The notes: a model not told the origin generated them from the sequence alone. A DNA stretch of 64,000 bases from Massilia sp. CFBP 13721 (GCF_014842025.1 NZ_JACYUY010000001.1:294751-358750); one strand, 5' to 3'; shown: positions 44,631 through 57,033, numbered from the stretch's first letter. Numbers and translations are program-made.

Positions 44631-46232
44631 CTAGCGCGGACCCCGTTCCTTCGCCTGGCGCAGGCGCGCCACCTGCTCTTCGTACGCTTCCGAGAATTTT
44701 TCGCCGTACAGGCGCTGCAAGTCGTCGTCGGCCTCGCGCGCGATCTCGCCATAGACCTCGACCAGCCGGTCCCACAGCTTGGCCTTGCGGTTCGCGCTCA
44801 GCACCTTGTCCATCACCGTCGGCACCGCCAGGCGCGCCTCGATCTGCGCCGGGTCGAAGCGGTGCAGCACCGCGCCCAGGGCCGCGCGCATGCCGGCGAT
44901 GACCGCCAGCTCGTGCGCGCGCAGGTCGTCGAAGGCGCCGGCGACGGCGTCGCGCGGGGCCATGTAGCCGGCCATCGCGCCGGTCAGCATCTGGGTCAGC
45001 GCGCCGTCGGCGTTCGGGAAGAACTTGAGCGGATTGTTGGCGCGCACCGACAGCATGGTCCGCTCGATGCGGCTTTCCATCTTGGTGACCGCGCGCGCCA
45101 TCAGCACGTCGATGGTGCCGGCGGTCGCTTCGCGCAGCATGGCGCCCACCGTCTCGGCCACCTCCGTGGCCGGGCGCTGCAGTTGCAGGTCGGGCAGGCC
45201 GAGCCCGCGCAGCAGCGCGGCGAGCACCTCGTCCTGCGCGCCGGGCGCCACCATCGCCGGCGGCGCGGACGGCGGCCGCTCCGGCGCAGGCGGCGGCGCA
45301 CGCCGCGGCACGACAGCGGGAACGATGGCCGTCTGTTCGGCGGGCGTCGGCTCGGTCGGATCGAGCCCGTGTGCCGGCGCAGCGGACGGCGGCGGCGCCG
45401 CCGCAGGCCAATGCGCGGGCACAGTGGGGGGCTGCGCAGGCGCAGCGGGCGCAGCGGGCGGCGGCGCGGGCGCGGCCGGCGCGAGCGGAAGGAAATCGGC
45501 CAGCGGGTCGTAATCCTGGGGAATCGCAAAGCCGGCGCCGGCCGACGCCGCCAGCGCCGGCACGAAGCTCGGCGCCGCGCCCGCCTGGGGCTGGCGCCGC
45601 CCCAGCGCGGCCAGTTCCGGCGACACATGGTCGCTGTCCGCGCCGTGGCGCGGCCGGGCCGGCGCCGGTGCGAGCAGGTTCAGGCCGAGCGGATCGCTGG
45701 CAAAGGCCTGCTGGCCGGGCAGCACGTCGAGGATGCTGGCGCCGGCGAGCGGATCGAGCAAGCCCGGGGCCAGCGTGGCCACCGCCGCGGCCGGCGCCGG
45801 CGCCTGGGCGAAGTCGAGCGCGGGCAACTGCGGCGGCGGCGCCGGCGCGGGCGGCTCGAACAGCGGCAGCGCCGTATCGTTGCGCGGCGCCGGCGCCAGC
45901 GCGGGCGTGGCCGGCGCCGTCTCGACCACCGCCTGCAGCAGGTAGTCGCCGAGCAGCACGCGGTCGCCGTGGGCCAGCGCCACCTGCACCCCCTTGCCGA
46001 CCGGCTTGTCGTTGACGACGCTGGCATTGCTGCCCAGGTCTTCCAGCATGAACGCGCCATCCTGGACGAACACGCGCGCATGGACGCGCGAGATGTACCT
46101 GCTCGGATCGTCCAGCACCAGGGTGTTCTCGGCCGAGCGGCCGATATTGCCGCCCGCCTCGCCGAAACGCACGGCGGGGGCCGGCGGTACCGGCTGGTTA
46201 CGATAGGTCAGGATTCGCAGGGTCAGCAGCAT
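44631..46232 (-). CDS. tagH: T6SS-associated FHA-domain protein TagH
   Basis: 533 aa. The N-terminal FHA domain (GRSAENTLVLDDPSRYISRVHARVF, then LGSNASVVNDKPV) binds phosphothreonine. It is followed by a 200-residue Ala/Pro-rich linker. The C-terminal TagH domain starts near residue 330 (VLAALLRGLGLPDLQLQ, LTQMLTGAMAGYMAPRDAV, KAKLWDRLVEVYGEIAREADDDLQRLYGEKF). In the Pseudomonas pathway PpkA phosphorylates Fha1 to switch secretion on; the PpkA-like kinase and phosphatase genes are nearby. In that operon tssJ follows fha; here tssK follows after 34 nt. Confidence 0.92.
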   Translation of the reverse strand: MLLTLRILTYRNQPVPPAPAVRFGEAGGNIGRSAENTLVLDDPSRYISRVHARVFVQDGAFMLEDLGSNASVVNDKPVGKGVQVALAHGDRVLLGDYLLQAVVETAPATPALAPAPRNDTALPLFEPPAPAPPPQLPALDFAQAPAPAAAVATLAPGLLDPLAGASILDVLPGQQAFASDPLGLNLLAPAPARPRHGADSDHVSPELAALGRRQPQAGAAPSFVPALAASAGAGFAIPQDYDPLADFLPLAPAAPAPPPAAPAAPAQPPTVPAHWPAAAPPPSAAPAHGLDPTEPTPAEQTAIVPAVVPRRAPPPAPERPPSAPPAMVAPGAQDEVLAALLRGLGLPDLQLQRPATEVAETVGAMLREATAGTIDVLMARAVTKMESRIERTMLSVRANNPLKFFPNADGALTQMLTGAMAGYMAPRDAVAGAFDDLRAHELAVIAGMRAALGAVLHRFDPAQIEARLAVPTVMDKVLSANRKAKLWDRLVEVYGEIAREADDDLQRLYGEKFSEAYEEQVARLRQAKERGPR

Positions 46233-46254
46233 CGTGTCGTCGTCAGGTGGTTCG

Positions 46255-48147
46255 TCAGTTGATCTTTACCAGCGCGCCGCCGATCGTCATCACCGCGCCG
46301 GCTTTCACCTCCATCATCGCGCCCGCCGTGACCTTGGCATTGGCGTCGGCGGCGACCTCGATTTCGGGCGCCTTGATGGTGATCTTGGCCGCTTCGATCT
46401 TGATGCTGCTGCCGCCCACCTTCAGTTCGATCGAGGTGCCGGCCTCGATCACGATGGTGGTGCCGACCTTGACGGCCTGCTTGCCGTCGATGGCGACGCT
46501 CTGGTCATGGCCGATGGTGAGCGCCTGGTCGTTCTTGATGCCGATGGTCTGGTCGCCCTTCTCGGCCGTCTCGAAGCCGACCTTCAGCACGTCGTCGTTC
46601 TTCACCACGCGCAGGAAATCGCGCTCGGCCTGCATGAACACTTCCTCGCTGCCCTTCTTGTCCTCGAAGCGCAGTTCGTTGAAGCCTTCGCCCCCTTTCG
46701 AGGACTGGCTCTTGACCGTCGACCTGGTCTGGTTTTCCGGCAGCGCATAGGGCGGCATGGCGTCCGAGTTGTAGACGCAGCCGGTGACCAGCGGCCGGTC
46801 GGGGTCGCCCTCAAGGAAGCTGACCACCACTTCCATGCCGATGCGCGGCACCGTCATCGCGCCCCAGGCCTTGCCGGCCCAGCCCTGCGCCACGCGCACC
46901 CAGCAGGAACTGTTTTCGTCGTGCTTGCCGACCCGGTCCCAATGGAACTGCACCTTGATGCGTCCGTACTTGTCGGTCCAGATCTCTTCGCCGGCCTTGC
47001 CGACCACCATCGCGGTCTGCGGCCCGCGCACCACCGGCCGCGGAATCGTCCACAATGGCCGGTACGGGTGCTCCTTGCCGATGGCGCCGATCCGGCAGGC
47101 GACGCCGAAGCCGCCGGCGCCGCTGCTGTAATCGTTCCCGGTCACTTCGTATCGCGCGGAAGTGACCAGGTACTCGCGGTTCTGGTCCTCGCTCGGATGG
47201 TCGGCCAGCTTGAACAGGCCACCCGGGTAGAGTCCGCGCGCATCCGTGGCCGCCTCGATCTGCTCGCACTGGCCGTGCAGGCTTTCGATGCGCCCGCGTG
47301 CCAGCGCATTGCCCTGGGCCGCGACCGTGTAGTCGCCGGGATAGTCGAACATCTCGTAGGACGCCTGGTCGAAACCGGCGGCGATGTTGGCCGTGGCGAG
47401 CAGGCCGCCGCTGGCGCTGTTGGTGGCTTTCTCGAAATCGAAATCGTTCAGCACGTACTTGCTCGACGCAATCGTCCCACCCGCATTCCAGCTCGACACG
47501 CTCTCCTCCGCCCATTCGCCGCGGCGCGCCGCGCGCGCGAATTTCAGGCCGCCGTAGCCGGGAATCGGCGCGTGCGCGCCATAGGAATCGGCCAGCACCA
47601 TCGTGTGCCTGCTGGCCTCGTGGGTGAAGAAGAAGTAGATGCCGGCGCCCTCGAGCAGGCGGCAGACGAAGTCGAAGTCGGTCTCGCGGTACTGCACGCA
47701 ATACGGCAAGGCGGGGTACTCGCCGCTCAGCGATGCCACCGACAGCACGGCCGCGCCGCCATAGGCCTGGCAGACCTGCTTGACGATGTCGGGCACCGAC
47801 ATGTCCTGGAAGATGCGGCAGTTCGAGGCGCGCTTGAGCAGCCAGAGCCAGGGGTGCAGCGTCGCCTCGTAGCTGGCGAACTCGCCGCTCCAGCCGGTGC
47901 TGGCGAAACGGGTGACGATGCCGTTGAAATAGCGCAGGCTGCCCTCTTCGTCGGTTGCCAGCTCGACGGTCATCGGCTTGCCGAGCACGTCGGCGATCTT
48001 GAGGCCGGCGTCCTTCGAGAGCAGGCGCACCGTGAATTGCGACAGGCGCCCGAGCTCCTCGCTGCCGTTCATGCCGGCGAACAGCAGCACGTCGTCCGCC
48101 AGGGCTGTCCTGACGCTTGCTTCGCGATTCGCTTGGATGGCATCCAT
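46255..48147 (-). CDS. vgrG: type VI secretion spike protein VgrG (TssI)
   Basis: 630 aa, standard length. It has the gp27-like base (FTVRLLSKDAGLKIADVLGKP, SNCRIFQDMSVPDIVKQV, CVQYRETDFDFVCRLLEGAG), then the gp5-like OB domain (KYGRIKVQFHWDRVGKHDENSSCWVRVAQGWAGKAWG) and a C-terminal beta-helix of short repeats (IGIKNDQALTIGHDQSV to the end). No toxin extension is fused, so any cargo must be delivered through adaptors or the PAAR-like neighbour. Confidence 0.95.
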   Translation of the reverse strand: MDAIQANREASVRTALADDVLLFAGMNGSEELGRLSQFTVRLLSKDAGLKIADVLGKPMTVELATDEEGSLRYFNGIVTRFASTGWSGEFASYEATLHPWLWLLKRASNCRIFQDMSVPDIVKQVCQAYGGAAVLSVASLSGEYPALPYCVQYRETDFDFVCRLLEGAGIYFFFTHEASRHTMVLADSYGAHAPIPGYGGLKFARAARRGEWAEESVSSWNAGGTIASSKYVLNDFDFEKATNSASGGLLATANIAAGFDQASYEMFDYPGDYTVAAQGNALARGRIESLHGQCEQIEAATDARGLYPGGLFKLADHPSEDQNREYLVTSARYEVTGNDYSSGAGGFGVACRIGAIGKEHPYRPLWTIPRPVVRGPQTAMVVGKAGEEIWTDKYGRIKVQFHWDRVGKHDENSSCWVRVAQGWAGKAWGAMTVPRIGMEVVVSFLEGDPDRPLVTGCVYNSDAMPPYALPENQTRSTVKSQSSKGGEGFNELRFEDKKGSEEVFMQAERDFLRVVKNDDVLKVGFETAEKGDQTIGIKNDQALTIGHDQSVAIDGKQAVKVGTTIVIEAGTSIELKVGGSSIKIEAAKITIKAPEIEVAADANAKVTAGAMMEVKAGAVMTIGGALVKIN

Positions 48148-48225
48148 GGGTGTTCCAGGGTTGGTCGAGAAATGCGGGCCGCGCTTGCGGGTACCCGCGC
48201 CGGACGTGTCGGGCGAGTCAGGGAA

Positions 48226-48615
48226 TCAGGGAATCATGGTCTTCGCCGTGCCGGGTGTGCTGAAACCGATCACGCCGCCCCAGTTGCACATGCATTTCGA
48301 GACGTTGTCGAGCGCCGGCATGCCGGCGATCAGCACGGTCGGCGCGCCGGTGATCCAGGGCGCGCTGGTGGCGGGAATGCAGGGCATCGGGGTCAGCACG
48401 CCCAGCGCCGCCGCGGTCGCCGCGGCCACCGTCGGGTTGGCCGGCGAACTGCAGACGCCGAACGGCATGACGTTCACCAGCGGCACGTGGTCCATGATGT
48501 TGGCCGCGGGCGGACCTTCGCACAGCACCTTGTTCTTGGGCAGGACCACCAGCGGCGCGGGCGCCGCGCCGAAGCTGCAGGTCATCATTGCTCCCATCGA
48601 AACCTGGTTTGGCAT
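48226..48615 (-). CDS. PAAR-like (DUF4280) spike-tip protein
   Basis: 129 aa. It shows the Cys- and Pro-rich pattern of PAAR-like DUF4280 proteins: MTCSFGAAPAPLVVLP, IMDHVPLVNVMPFGVCSSPANPTVAAAT, LTPMPCIPATSAPW, LDNVSKCMCNWGGVI. These sit on the tip of VgrG and may carry effectors. The start at 48615 has GGAGGAGA upstream. vgrG begins 78 nt downstream. No effector domain is attached. Confidence 0.88.
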   Translation of the reverse strand: MPNQVSMGAMMTCSFGAAPAPLVVLPKNKVLCEGPPAANIMDHVPLVNVMPFGVCSSPANPTVAAATAAALGVLTPMPCIPATSAPWITGAPTVLIAGMPALDNVSKCMCNWGGVIGFSTPGTAKTMIP

Positions 48616-48841
48616 GGCTCTCCTCCGCGGCACCTCGTCGTAACTTGTAGTATGGTCGAAAGAATAAGTCGATGCAATCTCTTGCCGCCGGCCGCAGCCA
48701 TTCTTCGTCGAACCATGCGACAGTCGCCCAAGCGTGCCAGGCATCCTCTCTTCAATACCGCCTGGGTTCATCCAGCAACATGCCTCCCGCCGGTTGCGAC
48801 GCCAGCTTGCCGTTAAACCAGTCGACCGTCCAACGTCCGTT

Positions 48842-49237
48842 TCACTTGCCCGGATACCAGCCATAGGTATTGTTGAGCGTTGCCTCGGCCGTCGTGCGCA
48901 AGTCACCCTGGACCGGCTCCATCAGGTTCGCAATGATTTGCCATTTGCTCTGGGCCTGGTTGAAATTCGATCCGTGCGGCGCATGGTTCTTGTCCTTGAT
49001 GCCAAGCAGCGTCGCCATCGTCCTGCGGTACTTGGCCGTTTCGGCGCCGGCTGCGACCGATTCCTGGAGCGCGTCCGGGACCGCGAACACCACCGTCAGC
49101 GATTTGGCCTTGTCGGGCCGTTTCGCATTGCATTCGGCGCTGCAGAAGCCTGTCGCCAGGTAGATATTCGCTTTCTTGGCCTTCGCGGTGAGCTTCTCCG
49201 CAATTTCAACGTTGCAGCCTTCAAGTTTGCATTTCAT
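48842..49237 (-). CDS. small Cys-containing protein inside the T6SS operon, unknown
   Basis: 131 aa. The N-terminus starts MKCKLEGC and is followed by GFCSAEC at about 33-37; the four-Cys layout could hold a zinc ribbon. A mixed alpha/beta part follows (SLTVVFAVPDALQESVAAGAETAKYRRTMATLLG), ending in TYGWYPGK. The ATG at 49237 has AGGAGAAG upstream; an earlier ATG at 49273 is less likely. It lies between clpV and the PAAR-like gene, where effectors, immunity proteins and adaptors commonly sit. No toxin motif is seen. Confidence 0.7.
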   Translation of the reverse strand: MKCKLEGCNVEIAEKLTAKAKKANIYLATGFCSAECNAKRPDKAKSLTVVFAVPDALQESVAAGAETAKYRRTMATLLGIKDKNHAPHGSNFNQAQSKWQIIANLMEPVQGDLRTTAEATLNNTYGWYPGK

Positions 49238-49285
49238 GCCGCTTCTCCTGGTGTTGATCGGGTTATGTGACACAGCCTTGCTCTG

Positions 49286-52012
<2,727 letters not shown>

Positions 52013-52039
52013 GATCATCCCCTTTTGTTACCAGCGTCG

Positions 52040-53080
52040 TTATGAATGTTGTTTTGCCTGTTGCGCTTCGATGCTGCTGCGGCTGATGCGCATCTGGTCC
52101 GGATCGTGGCACGGCGGGGCGCTGGCCAGCCAGCTGCTCCAGCCCATCCGGGTCGGGCCGCCCAAGCGCAGCGGCGGCATCTCGCGCCTGTCGAGGATCA
52201 GGCGCACCTCCCAGTCGAGCGCCAGGCCGCAATAGGTGCGGACCCAGGCCAGCAGGCGCCGCAGGCTGTCGCCGCCCGGCATGAAGCGGCGGTAATCGTC
52301 ATAGCCGACCGGTCCGATCACGATGCGGAACTTGTTCTGGCAATCCCAGACCTTGCGCCCCAGTACCAGCGAATCGCCGAGGCGGTTGCCCTCGCTGGCG
52401 GCGCCCGCCATGCCGATGCGGCTCTGGACTTCCTCGGGCAAGGCCATCCAGTGGCCGGCGAACTGCTCGATGTGCAGCGGCAGCCTGAAATAGTCGCGCA
52501 GGATGCAGGCCAGGCCGGACGCCGGACGGGCGCGGTTGGCCAGCAGGCCGGCGAAATGCAGCTTGGCGAAGTCGCCGATCTCGTCGCGCTCGCGCAAACC
52601 CGGAGCGCCGATGCCGAACAGGCTGCCGACGAAGCTGGAGAAGCGGTCGCCGTCGGCGCGGTCGAGGCTGATGGCCGGCTCGGCGCTGGCGCGCGCGCGG
52701 TAGAACAGCGACAGCATGCGGTGGTGGAATACGTCGAGGAAGGCGCGCAAGGTGGGGTCGCCGCCGTGGCGCAGGCGGTCGCGGACGTATTCGGTGAGAT
52801 GGGTCGGCAGCGGTCCGTTGGCGCCCAGCAGCCCGAAGAAATTCACCGCCAGGCGCGCCCGCGCCTGCGGGCCGGTGCGCATGAAGGCGCCGAGCGCGGC
52901 CGGATGGAAGGTCAGCGCCGGATCCTGTCCAAGGCGCACCGCGTCGTCGCGCGGGCGCAGCGAGGTGCCGATGCGCGGCAGTGCCGGATAGGCGTTTTCG
53001 ATCAGGCGCAGCACCTGGAAGAAATCCATGCGCGCCGCACGCGCCTCCAGTTCGGCCTCGAGCGCTACAGGATCGCGCAT
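52040..53080 (-). CDS. tssG: type VI secretion baseplate subunit TssG
   Basis: 346 aa. Family motifs include MDFFQVLRLIENAYPALPRIGTSLRP, VNFFGLLGANGPLPTHLTEYVRDR, FLDVFHHRMLSLFYRA, DYFRLPLHIEQFAGHWM and LGRKVWDCQNKFRIVIGP. It forms the baseplate wedge with two TssF. The ATG overlaps the end of tssF by 16 nt. Confidence 0.95.
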   Translation of the reverse strand: MRDPVALEAELEARAARMDFFQVLRLIENAYPALPRIGTSLRPRDDAVRLGQDPALTFHPAALGAFMRTGPQARARLAVNFFGLLGANGPLPTHLTEYVRDRLRHGGDPTLRAFLDVFHHRMLSLFYRARASAEPAISLDRADGDRFSSFVGSLFGIGAPGLRERDEIGDFAKLHFAGLLANRARPASGLACILRDYFRLPLHIEQFAGHWMALPEEVQSRIGMAGAASEGNRLGDSLVLGRKVWDCQNKFRIVIGPVGYDDYRRFMPGGDSLRRLLAWVRTYCGLALDWEVRLILDRREMPPLRLGGPTRMGWSSWLASAPPCHDPDQMRISRSSIEAQQAKQHS

Positions 53081-54942
53081 GTGCCTCCCCTGGCCGGCCA
53101 GCGCATGATCTGGCCGCGCGCGAGCGTCTTGATCACGGTTTCGGTGAACGAATTGATCGAGACATACTCGGCAAAGAACTCGGCCAGCACCGCGCCGAGC
53201 AGGAAGGCGCCGGTGCCTTCGAAGGCGGCGTCGTCGAAGGTGACGCTGATCTCGATACCGCGGCCGAAGGTGATCGGCCCCGGCGAAGGCATGCGCCGGG
53301 TGATGGCTTTCGATGCGATCGAGCGCACGCCCTCGACCTGGCGCTGGCTGTGCAGGTCGCCCGGGTGGCAATACAGCGCCAGCATCTCGCGCAGCGCAAC
53401 CGCGCCCTGCGCCGGATCGGTATCGAGCAGCGACAGGTAGTTCAGCGACAGGTGGTTCAGCAGGCGCCAGGCCGCGCTGCCCTCGGCGAACGACGGATGC
53501 GGCTGGCTCGGCCCGGTGAGGCAGCGCACCGCGGTCACGGGCGCGCCCGCCTCGAGCAGGAAATCGGTCTTGCCGACGCCGAGCGGCATCGACAGCGGCA
53601 GGTCGCGGTTGGTGCACCACACCGTGAGGCCGAGCTGGCGCAGGTCGCTGCTGTACGGCGCGCGCGCCGCGTCGACGATCGAGATGAAGGCTTCGCTGCC
53701 GACATAGCTCGAGCGCGGCCCGTCGCGCCGCTGGCGCTGCGACAGCACGCGCGGCTCGCGGCGGATCTGGAAATAGGCCTGGCCGCCGTCGTGGCCGCCG
53801 CGGCCACCAAGGTCGCGCGCCGTGTAGAACGGGCGGAAGGCCTGCTCCGCGCCCGGCCCGCTGCCATAACCGGTCACCGCGGCGACCTGGAACACTTCGT
53901 AGTCGAGCGGCCGGGTGCGGTCGACCAGCACGTGGTACTCGAACTGTTCGCCCGAGACGCTGATGCGGTCGGCGCGCCGTTCGAACAGGTTGACCACCGG
54001 CGTGCAATGCAGGGCGAAGTGGCTGGCGTCGAGCGTCTTTTCGAGCTGCGCATCGGCGCGGTTGAGCAGGATCGTGATCTCGATTTCCTTGCCGGCGCAG
54101 CGCGCCAGGCTAGCGCGCAGGCCGCACAGGTCGACGAACTGGTAGCGCTGCGGGAAGGCGAAATATTCCTGCAGCAGGCGGTAGCCGGCAAAACTGCGCC
54201 CCCCCGCGGGCAGCAGCGCGTCGTCCGCGCCGAAGCCGCGCGGGCGCAGCGCCGTCTTCGGCAACAGCGCATGCCAGCCGGCCGGCCGTGCGCCCGGCAT
54301 GACCAGCACGCCTTCGATACTACCCAACAGCATTTCGTAGATGCGCACCGGCAGCGCGTCGGCGCCGCGCAGGTGCAGGCACAGGCGGTCGAGCGGCAAG
54401 TCGCGAAACGCCGCGCCGCTCGTCCTCAGGCGCAGGCGGATGCCGGCCTTGACCGCGGGCGGGAGGGTAACGCCGGTCTGGGCGCCGCTGATGGTGACGA
54501 AACTGGCCTCGGCCAGTTCGACCGGCCACAAGGTCAGGTCGTGGGCGCTGCGGTATTCGCAGGCGGTGTTGTCGTCCTTGCCGAGCACGCTGCGCATGGC
54601 GCTGCCGCGCGCGACCGTGAAGCCTTTCTGCAGGGCGGGATTGGTGAGATCGGGCTGCAGCTGCACCACCGCCATCGATGGCGTCGGGGCCAGGAAATGG
54701 GGGTACACCAGTTCCGCCAGGTGCCCCGTAAAGCGCGGGAATTCGGCATCGAGCTTCATCTGCACGCGCGCGGCGAGGAAACTGAAGCCTTCCAGCAGCC
54801 GCTCCACGTACGGATCGGTACAGTCGAAGCCGTCGAGGCCGAGGCGGCCGGCGATCTTCGGGTAGTCCTGGGCGAATTCGCCGCCCATCTCGCGCAGGTG
54901 CTGCAGTTCCTGGCTGTAGTAACGCAGGAAGCGCGGGTTCAT
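53065..54942 (-). CDS. tssF: type VI secretion baseplate subunit TssF
   Basis: 625 aa, usual length. Diagnostic start MNPRFLRYYSQELQHLREMGGEFAQDYPKIAGRLGLDGFD, then FLAARVQMKLDAEFPRFTGHLAELVYPHFLAPTPSM. C-terminal SITFDDAAFEG-type and FAEYVSINSFTETVIKT stretches are present. Its ATG overlaps the tssE stop by 4 nt. Confidence 0.95.
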   Translation of the reverse strand: MNPRFLRYYSQELQHLREMGGEFAQDYPKIAGRLGLDGFDCTDPYVERLLEGFSFLAARVQMKLDAEFPRFTGHLAELVYPHFLAPTPSMAVVQLQPDLTNPALQKGFTVARGSAMRSVLGKDDNTACEYRSAHDLTLWPVELAEASFVTISGAQTGVTLPPAVKAGIRLRLRTSGAAFRDLPLDRLCLHLRGADALPVRIYEMLLGSIEGVLVMPGARPAGWHALLPKTALRPRGFGADDALLPAGGRSFAGYRLLQEYFAFPQRYQFVDLCGLRASLARCAGKEIEITILLNRADAQLEKTLDASHFALHCTPVVNLFERRADRISVSGEQFEYHVLVDRTRPLDYEVFQVAAVTGYGSGPGAEQAFRPFYTARDLGGRGGHDGGQAYFQIRREPRVLSQRQRRDGPRSSYVGSEAFISIVDAARAPYSSDLRQLGLTVWCTNRDLPLSMPLGVGKTDFLLEAGAPVTAVRCLTGPSQPHPSFAEGSAAWRLLNHLSLNYLSLLDTDPAQGAVALREMLALYCHPGDLHSQRQVEGVRSIASKAITRRMPSPGPITFGRGIEISVTFDDAAFEGTGAFLLGAVLAEFFAEYVSINSFTETVIKTLARGQIMRWPARGGTCAIL

Positions 54943-55448
54943 GCGCCGCTCCGGGCGGTGTCGACCAGCGTCACGGCGCCTGCCTCGAGATCGAGCTCGG
55001 TTTTCAGGAACAGGCGTTCCGGGTAAGGCTGGGCCCACATGTCCGCCTCGATCTCGAAGGTCAGCTTGTTGTGCTCGGCGCTGCCGCCGGCCACCGCCCT
55101 GACGGTCACGGTCGAGCGGATCAGGCGCGGTTCGAAGTCCCAGATGGCCTGGCGGATCGCGCGTTCCAGGCGCGACAGGTCGAGGTTGACGATCGAATGG
55201 CCCGACAAATGCGGTACGCCGTAGTTGAGGACCGAATTGGCCACGTGCGGCAGCGTGTCCAGCTCCACCACCGACAGCAGGCTGGTGGTGTTGAGCAGCC
55301 AGGCCAGGTCGCGCAGCACGCCTTCGCGCAGGCTGCGCAGCGACAGCACCCGGCGTTCGCGCGGTTCGGCCGTCTTGTTCGGTTCGTCGTCGGTCAGGCG
55401 GTCGAGCAGCGAGGGCTGCAGCCGCTCCCTGGGTGCGAGTTCAGCCAT
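54939..55448 (-). CDS. tssE: type VI secretion baseplate subunit TssE
   Basis: 169 aa gp25-like protein: LQPSLLDRLTDDEP, LREGVLRDLAWLLNTTSLLSV, VANSVLNYGVPHLSGHSI and RLIRSTVTVRAV. It nucleates sheath assembly at the baseplate. It overlaps tssF at one end and tagJ by 8 nt at the other. Confidence 0.95.
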   Translation of the reverse strand: MAELAPRERLQPSLLDRLTDDEPNKTAEPRERRVLSLRSLREGVLRDLAWLLNTTSLLSVVELDTLPHVANSVLNYGVPHLSGHSIVNLDLSRLERAIRQAIWDFEPRLIRSTVTVRAVAGGSAEHNKLTFEIEADMWAQPYPERLFLKTELDLEAGAVTLVDTARSGA

Positions 55449-56289
55449 TGTTCACCGCAGCATCGCCGCCAGCGTCGTCCGGGCCGTCCGGGTCGTCCCC
55501 CATGGCGTCGCCGCTCGCGTCGAAGGCGACCAGGCGCGCGTTCATCAGCGGATGGTCGCCGGCGTCGCTGACGAACATGCGCTGGCCGCGGATCTCGTCG
55601 CCCACCCACTCGGTGCGGCGCGCCAGCAGCAGGCTGTCGTCGACGCCAGTGCCCTGCAGCGTGCCGCTGTAGCGGGTCGGCACCAGGCCGACGGTGCTGG
55701 CGCCGTTGGTCCAGGTAAAGGTGGCCGGACTCCAGACGGTGTCGCGCAGGTCGCTCGGGGCATCGAATTCGATGCGGGCGATGCGCGCCAGCGGAATCCA
55801 GAAGTAGCGGCCGTTGACGATCGCTTCGAGCACGGGACCCATGCGCGCGTCGGCATCGGCCAGCCAGGCGAAGTCCACGCCGTCGATGTTGCCGCTCGAT
55901 GCGGGCGCGTCCTCGAAGGCTCGTGCGCGCATGGCCGCGGCCTGGGCCGGATCGGATGCGTCGTATTTCAGGGCTTCGATCAGCTGCGCCAGCCAGGGCT
56001 GCGGCTCGCCGAAGACCAGGGGCGCACGCTTGCCGGCGAAGATGTCGACGCGCAGGGCCTCGCATTGGATCGCCGCACGGTAGGTCTGCACCATCGGCAG
56101 CGTGGCGGCATCGAGTTCGCCGGCCACGTTCAGCTGGGTCAGCGCACGGCTCCACTGGCCCATCACGGCCAGCAGCTGGAACAGGAAGATGCGCAGTTTG
56201 ACGTCGGCCGCGTCCTTGCGCACCGCATCCTGCAGCGCGCCGAGCGCGGCGCCGAGCTTCCCCTCACGAACGAGTTCTTGCGCAAGCAT
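55441..56289 (-). CDS. tagJ: T6SS accessory protein TagJ (ImpE family)
   Basis: 282 aa. The N-terminal TPR-like half (LVREGKLGAALGALQDAVRKDAADVKLRIFLFQLLAVMGQW) and the C-terminal ImpE domain (NGRYFWIPLARIARIEFDAPSDLRDTVWSPA, RYSGTLQGTGVDDSLLLARRTEW) are both present. TagJ binds the TssB N-terminus and modulates ClpV contact with the sheath. Start: GGGAGC 7 nt upstream of the ATG; the frame above it is non-coding. Confidence 0.9.
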   Translation of the reverse strand: MLAQELVREGKLGAALGALQDAVRKDAADVKLRIFLFQLLAVMGQWSRALTQLNVAGELDAATLPMVQTYRAAIQCEALRVDIFAGKRAPLVFGEPQPWLAQLIEALKYDASDPAQAAAMRARAFEDAPASSGNIDGVDFAWLADADARMGPVLEAIVNGRYFWIPLARIARIEFDAPSDLRDTVWSPATFTWTNGASTVGLVPTRYSGTLQGTGVDDSLLLARRTEWVGDEIRGQRMFVSDAGDHPLMNARLVAFDASGDAMGDDPDGPDDAGGDAAVNNG

Positions 56290-56442
56290 TCGAGTGCTCC
56301 CGGCCGCGTGGCGGCGCAACGGTTGGATGGTCACAGCGGGTGCCGGCGAGCGCCCCGCGGCCGCAGGCGGCCTCGGGACGGGCTGGCGAAGCGGCGCGCT
56401 GCGCTCCCGCACGCGCACGGGAGCGCAGCGCCGGCCAGGAAA

Positions 56443-56937
56443 TCAGGCCACGTTGCCGTCGTTCTCGGCGATATTCCAGGTAAAGGTCTTGTCGCCGGCG
56501 ACCGTGCCCTTGCTGTCCTGCGGCGTGTAGGCGAAGGTCACCTTGCCGAAGTTGAGCGTGACGTTTTCGGTGAGGCGGTCTTCGCCGCCGCTGCCGCCGG
56601 TCGAGATCGAGGTCACCAGCACTTCTTCCATCGTCATCAGGATGTATTTTTGCTGGCCCTCGCCGGCCTTGCGCACCATCAGGATCACCTTGTCGATGTG
56701 GCTGCCCTTGGCCAGCGCATTCATCAGGGCGTTCGACGAAGCGTCGATATACTTGGTAAACGACAGGTCCTGGAAGTTGGCCTTGCCGGCGCCGCCGCCG
56801 CCGCCCGTATGGGTGGTGCCGGACTGGCTCATGCCCCAGCTCCAGGCGAGGATGTCGATGTCCCCCGCCTTGCCCTGCGTCTTGTCGCGCGACTCGCCCT
56901 TGATGGCGCCCATGTTGATGAACATATCCAATGCCAT
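56443..56937 (-). CDS. hcp: type VI secretion tube protein Hcp (TssD)
   Basis: 164 aa. It has the family start LDMFINMGAIKGESRD and the core QDLSFTKYIDASSNALMNALAKGSHI, VILMVRKAGEGQQKYILMTMEEVLVTSIS, LNFGKVTFAYTPQ. Gly-rich loop GGGGGAGK near residue 45. Hexameric rings stack to form the inner tube. Intergenic gaps of 153 nt (tagJ) and 96 nt (tssC) may contain processing sites allowing high expression. Confidence 0.96.
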   Translation of the reverse strand: MALDMFINMGAIKGESRDKTQGKAGDIDILAWSWGMSQSGTTHTGGGGGAGKANFQDLSFTKYIDASSNALMNALAKGSHIDKVILMVRKAGEGQQKYILMTMEEVLVTSISTGGSGGEDRLTENVTLNFGKVTFAYTPQDSKGTVAGDKTFTWNIAENDGNVA

Positions 56938-57033
56938 GTCACTCTCCGGTTATTGCCGGGCGCAAGCGGCCCGGCGTGGTTGCACACCCCATGCGCGGAC
57001 GGCCTACCCGCCCGCGCGGACAAATGAAAACAA

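Noticed and set aside
53081..54007. Upstream extension of tssG as a 655-residue protein
   Set aside because: The extension lies inside tssF in another frame; TssG family similarity starts at the ATG at 53080.
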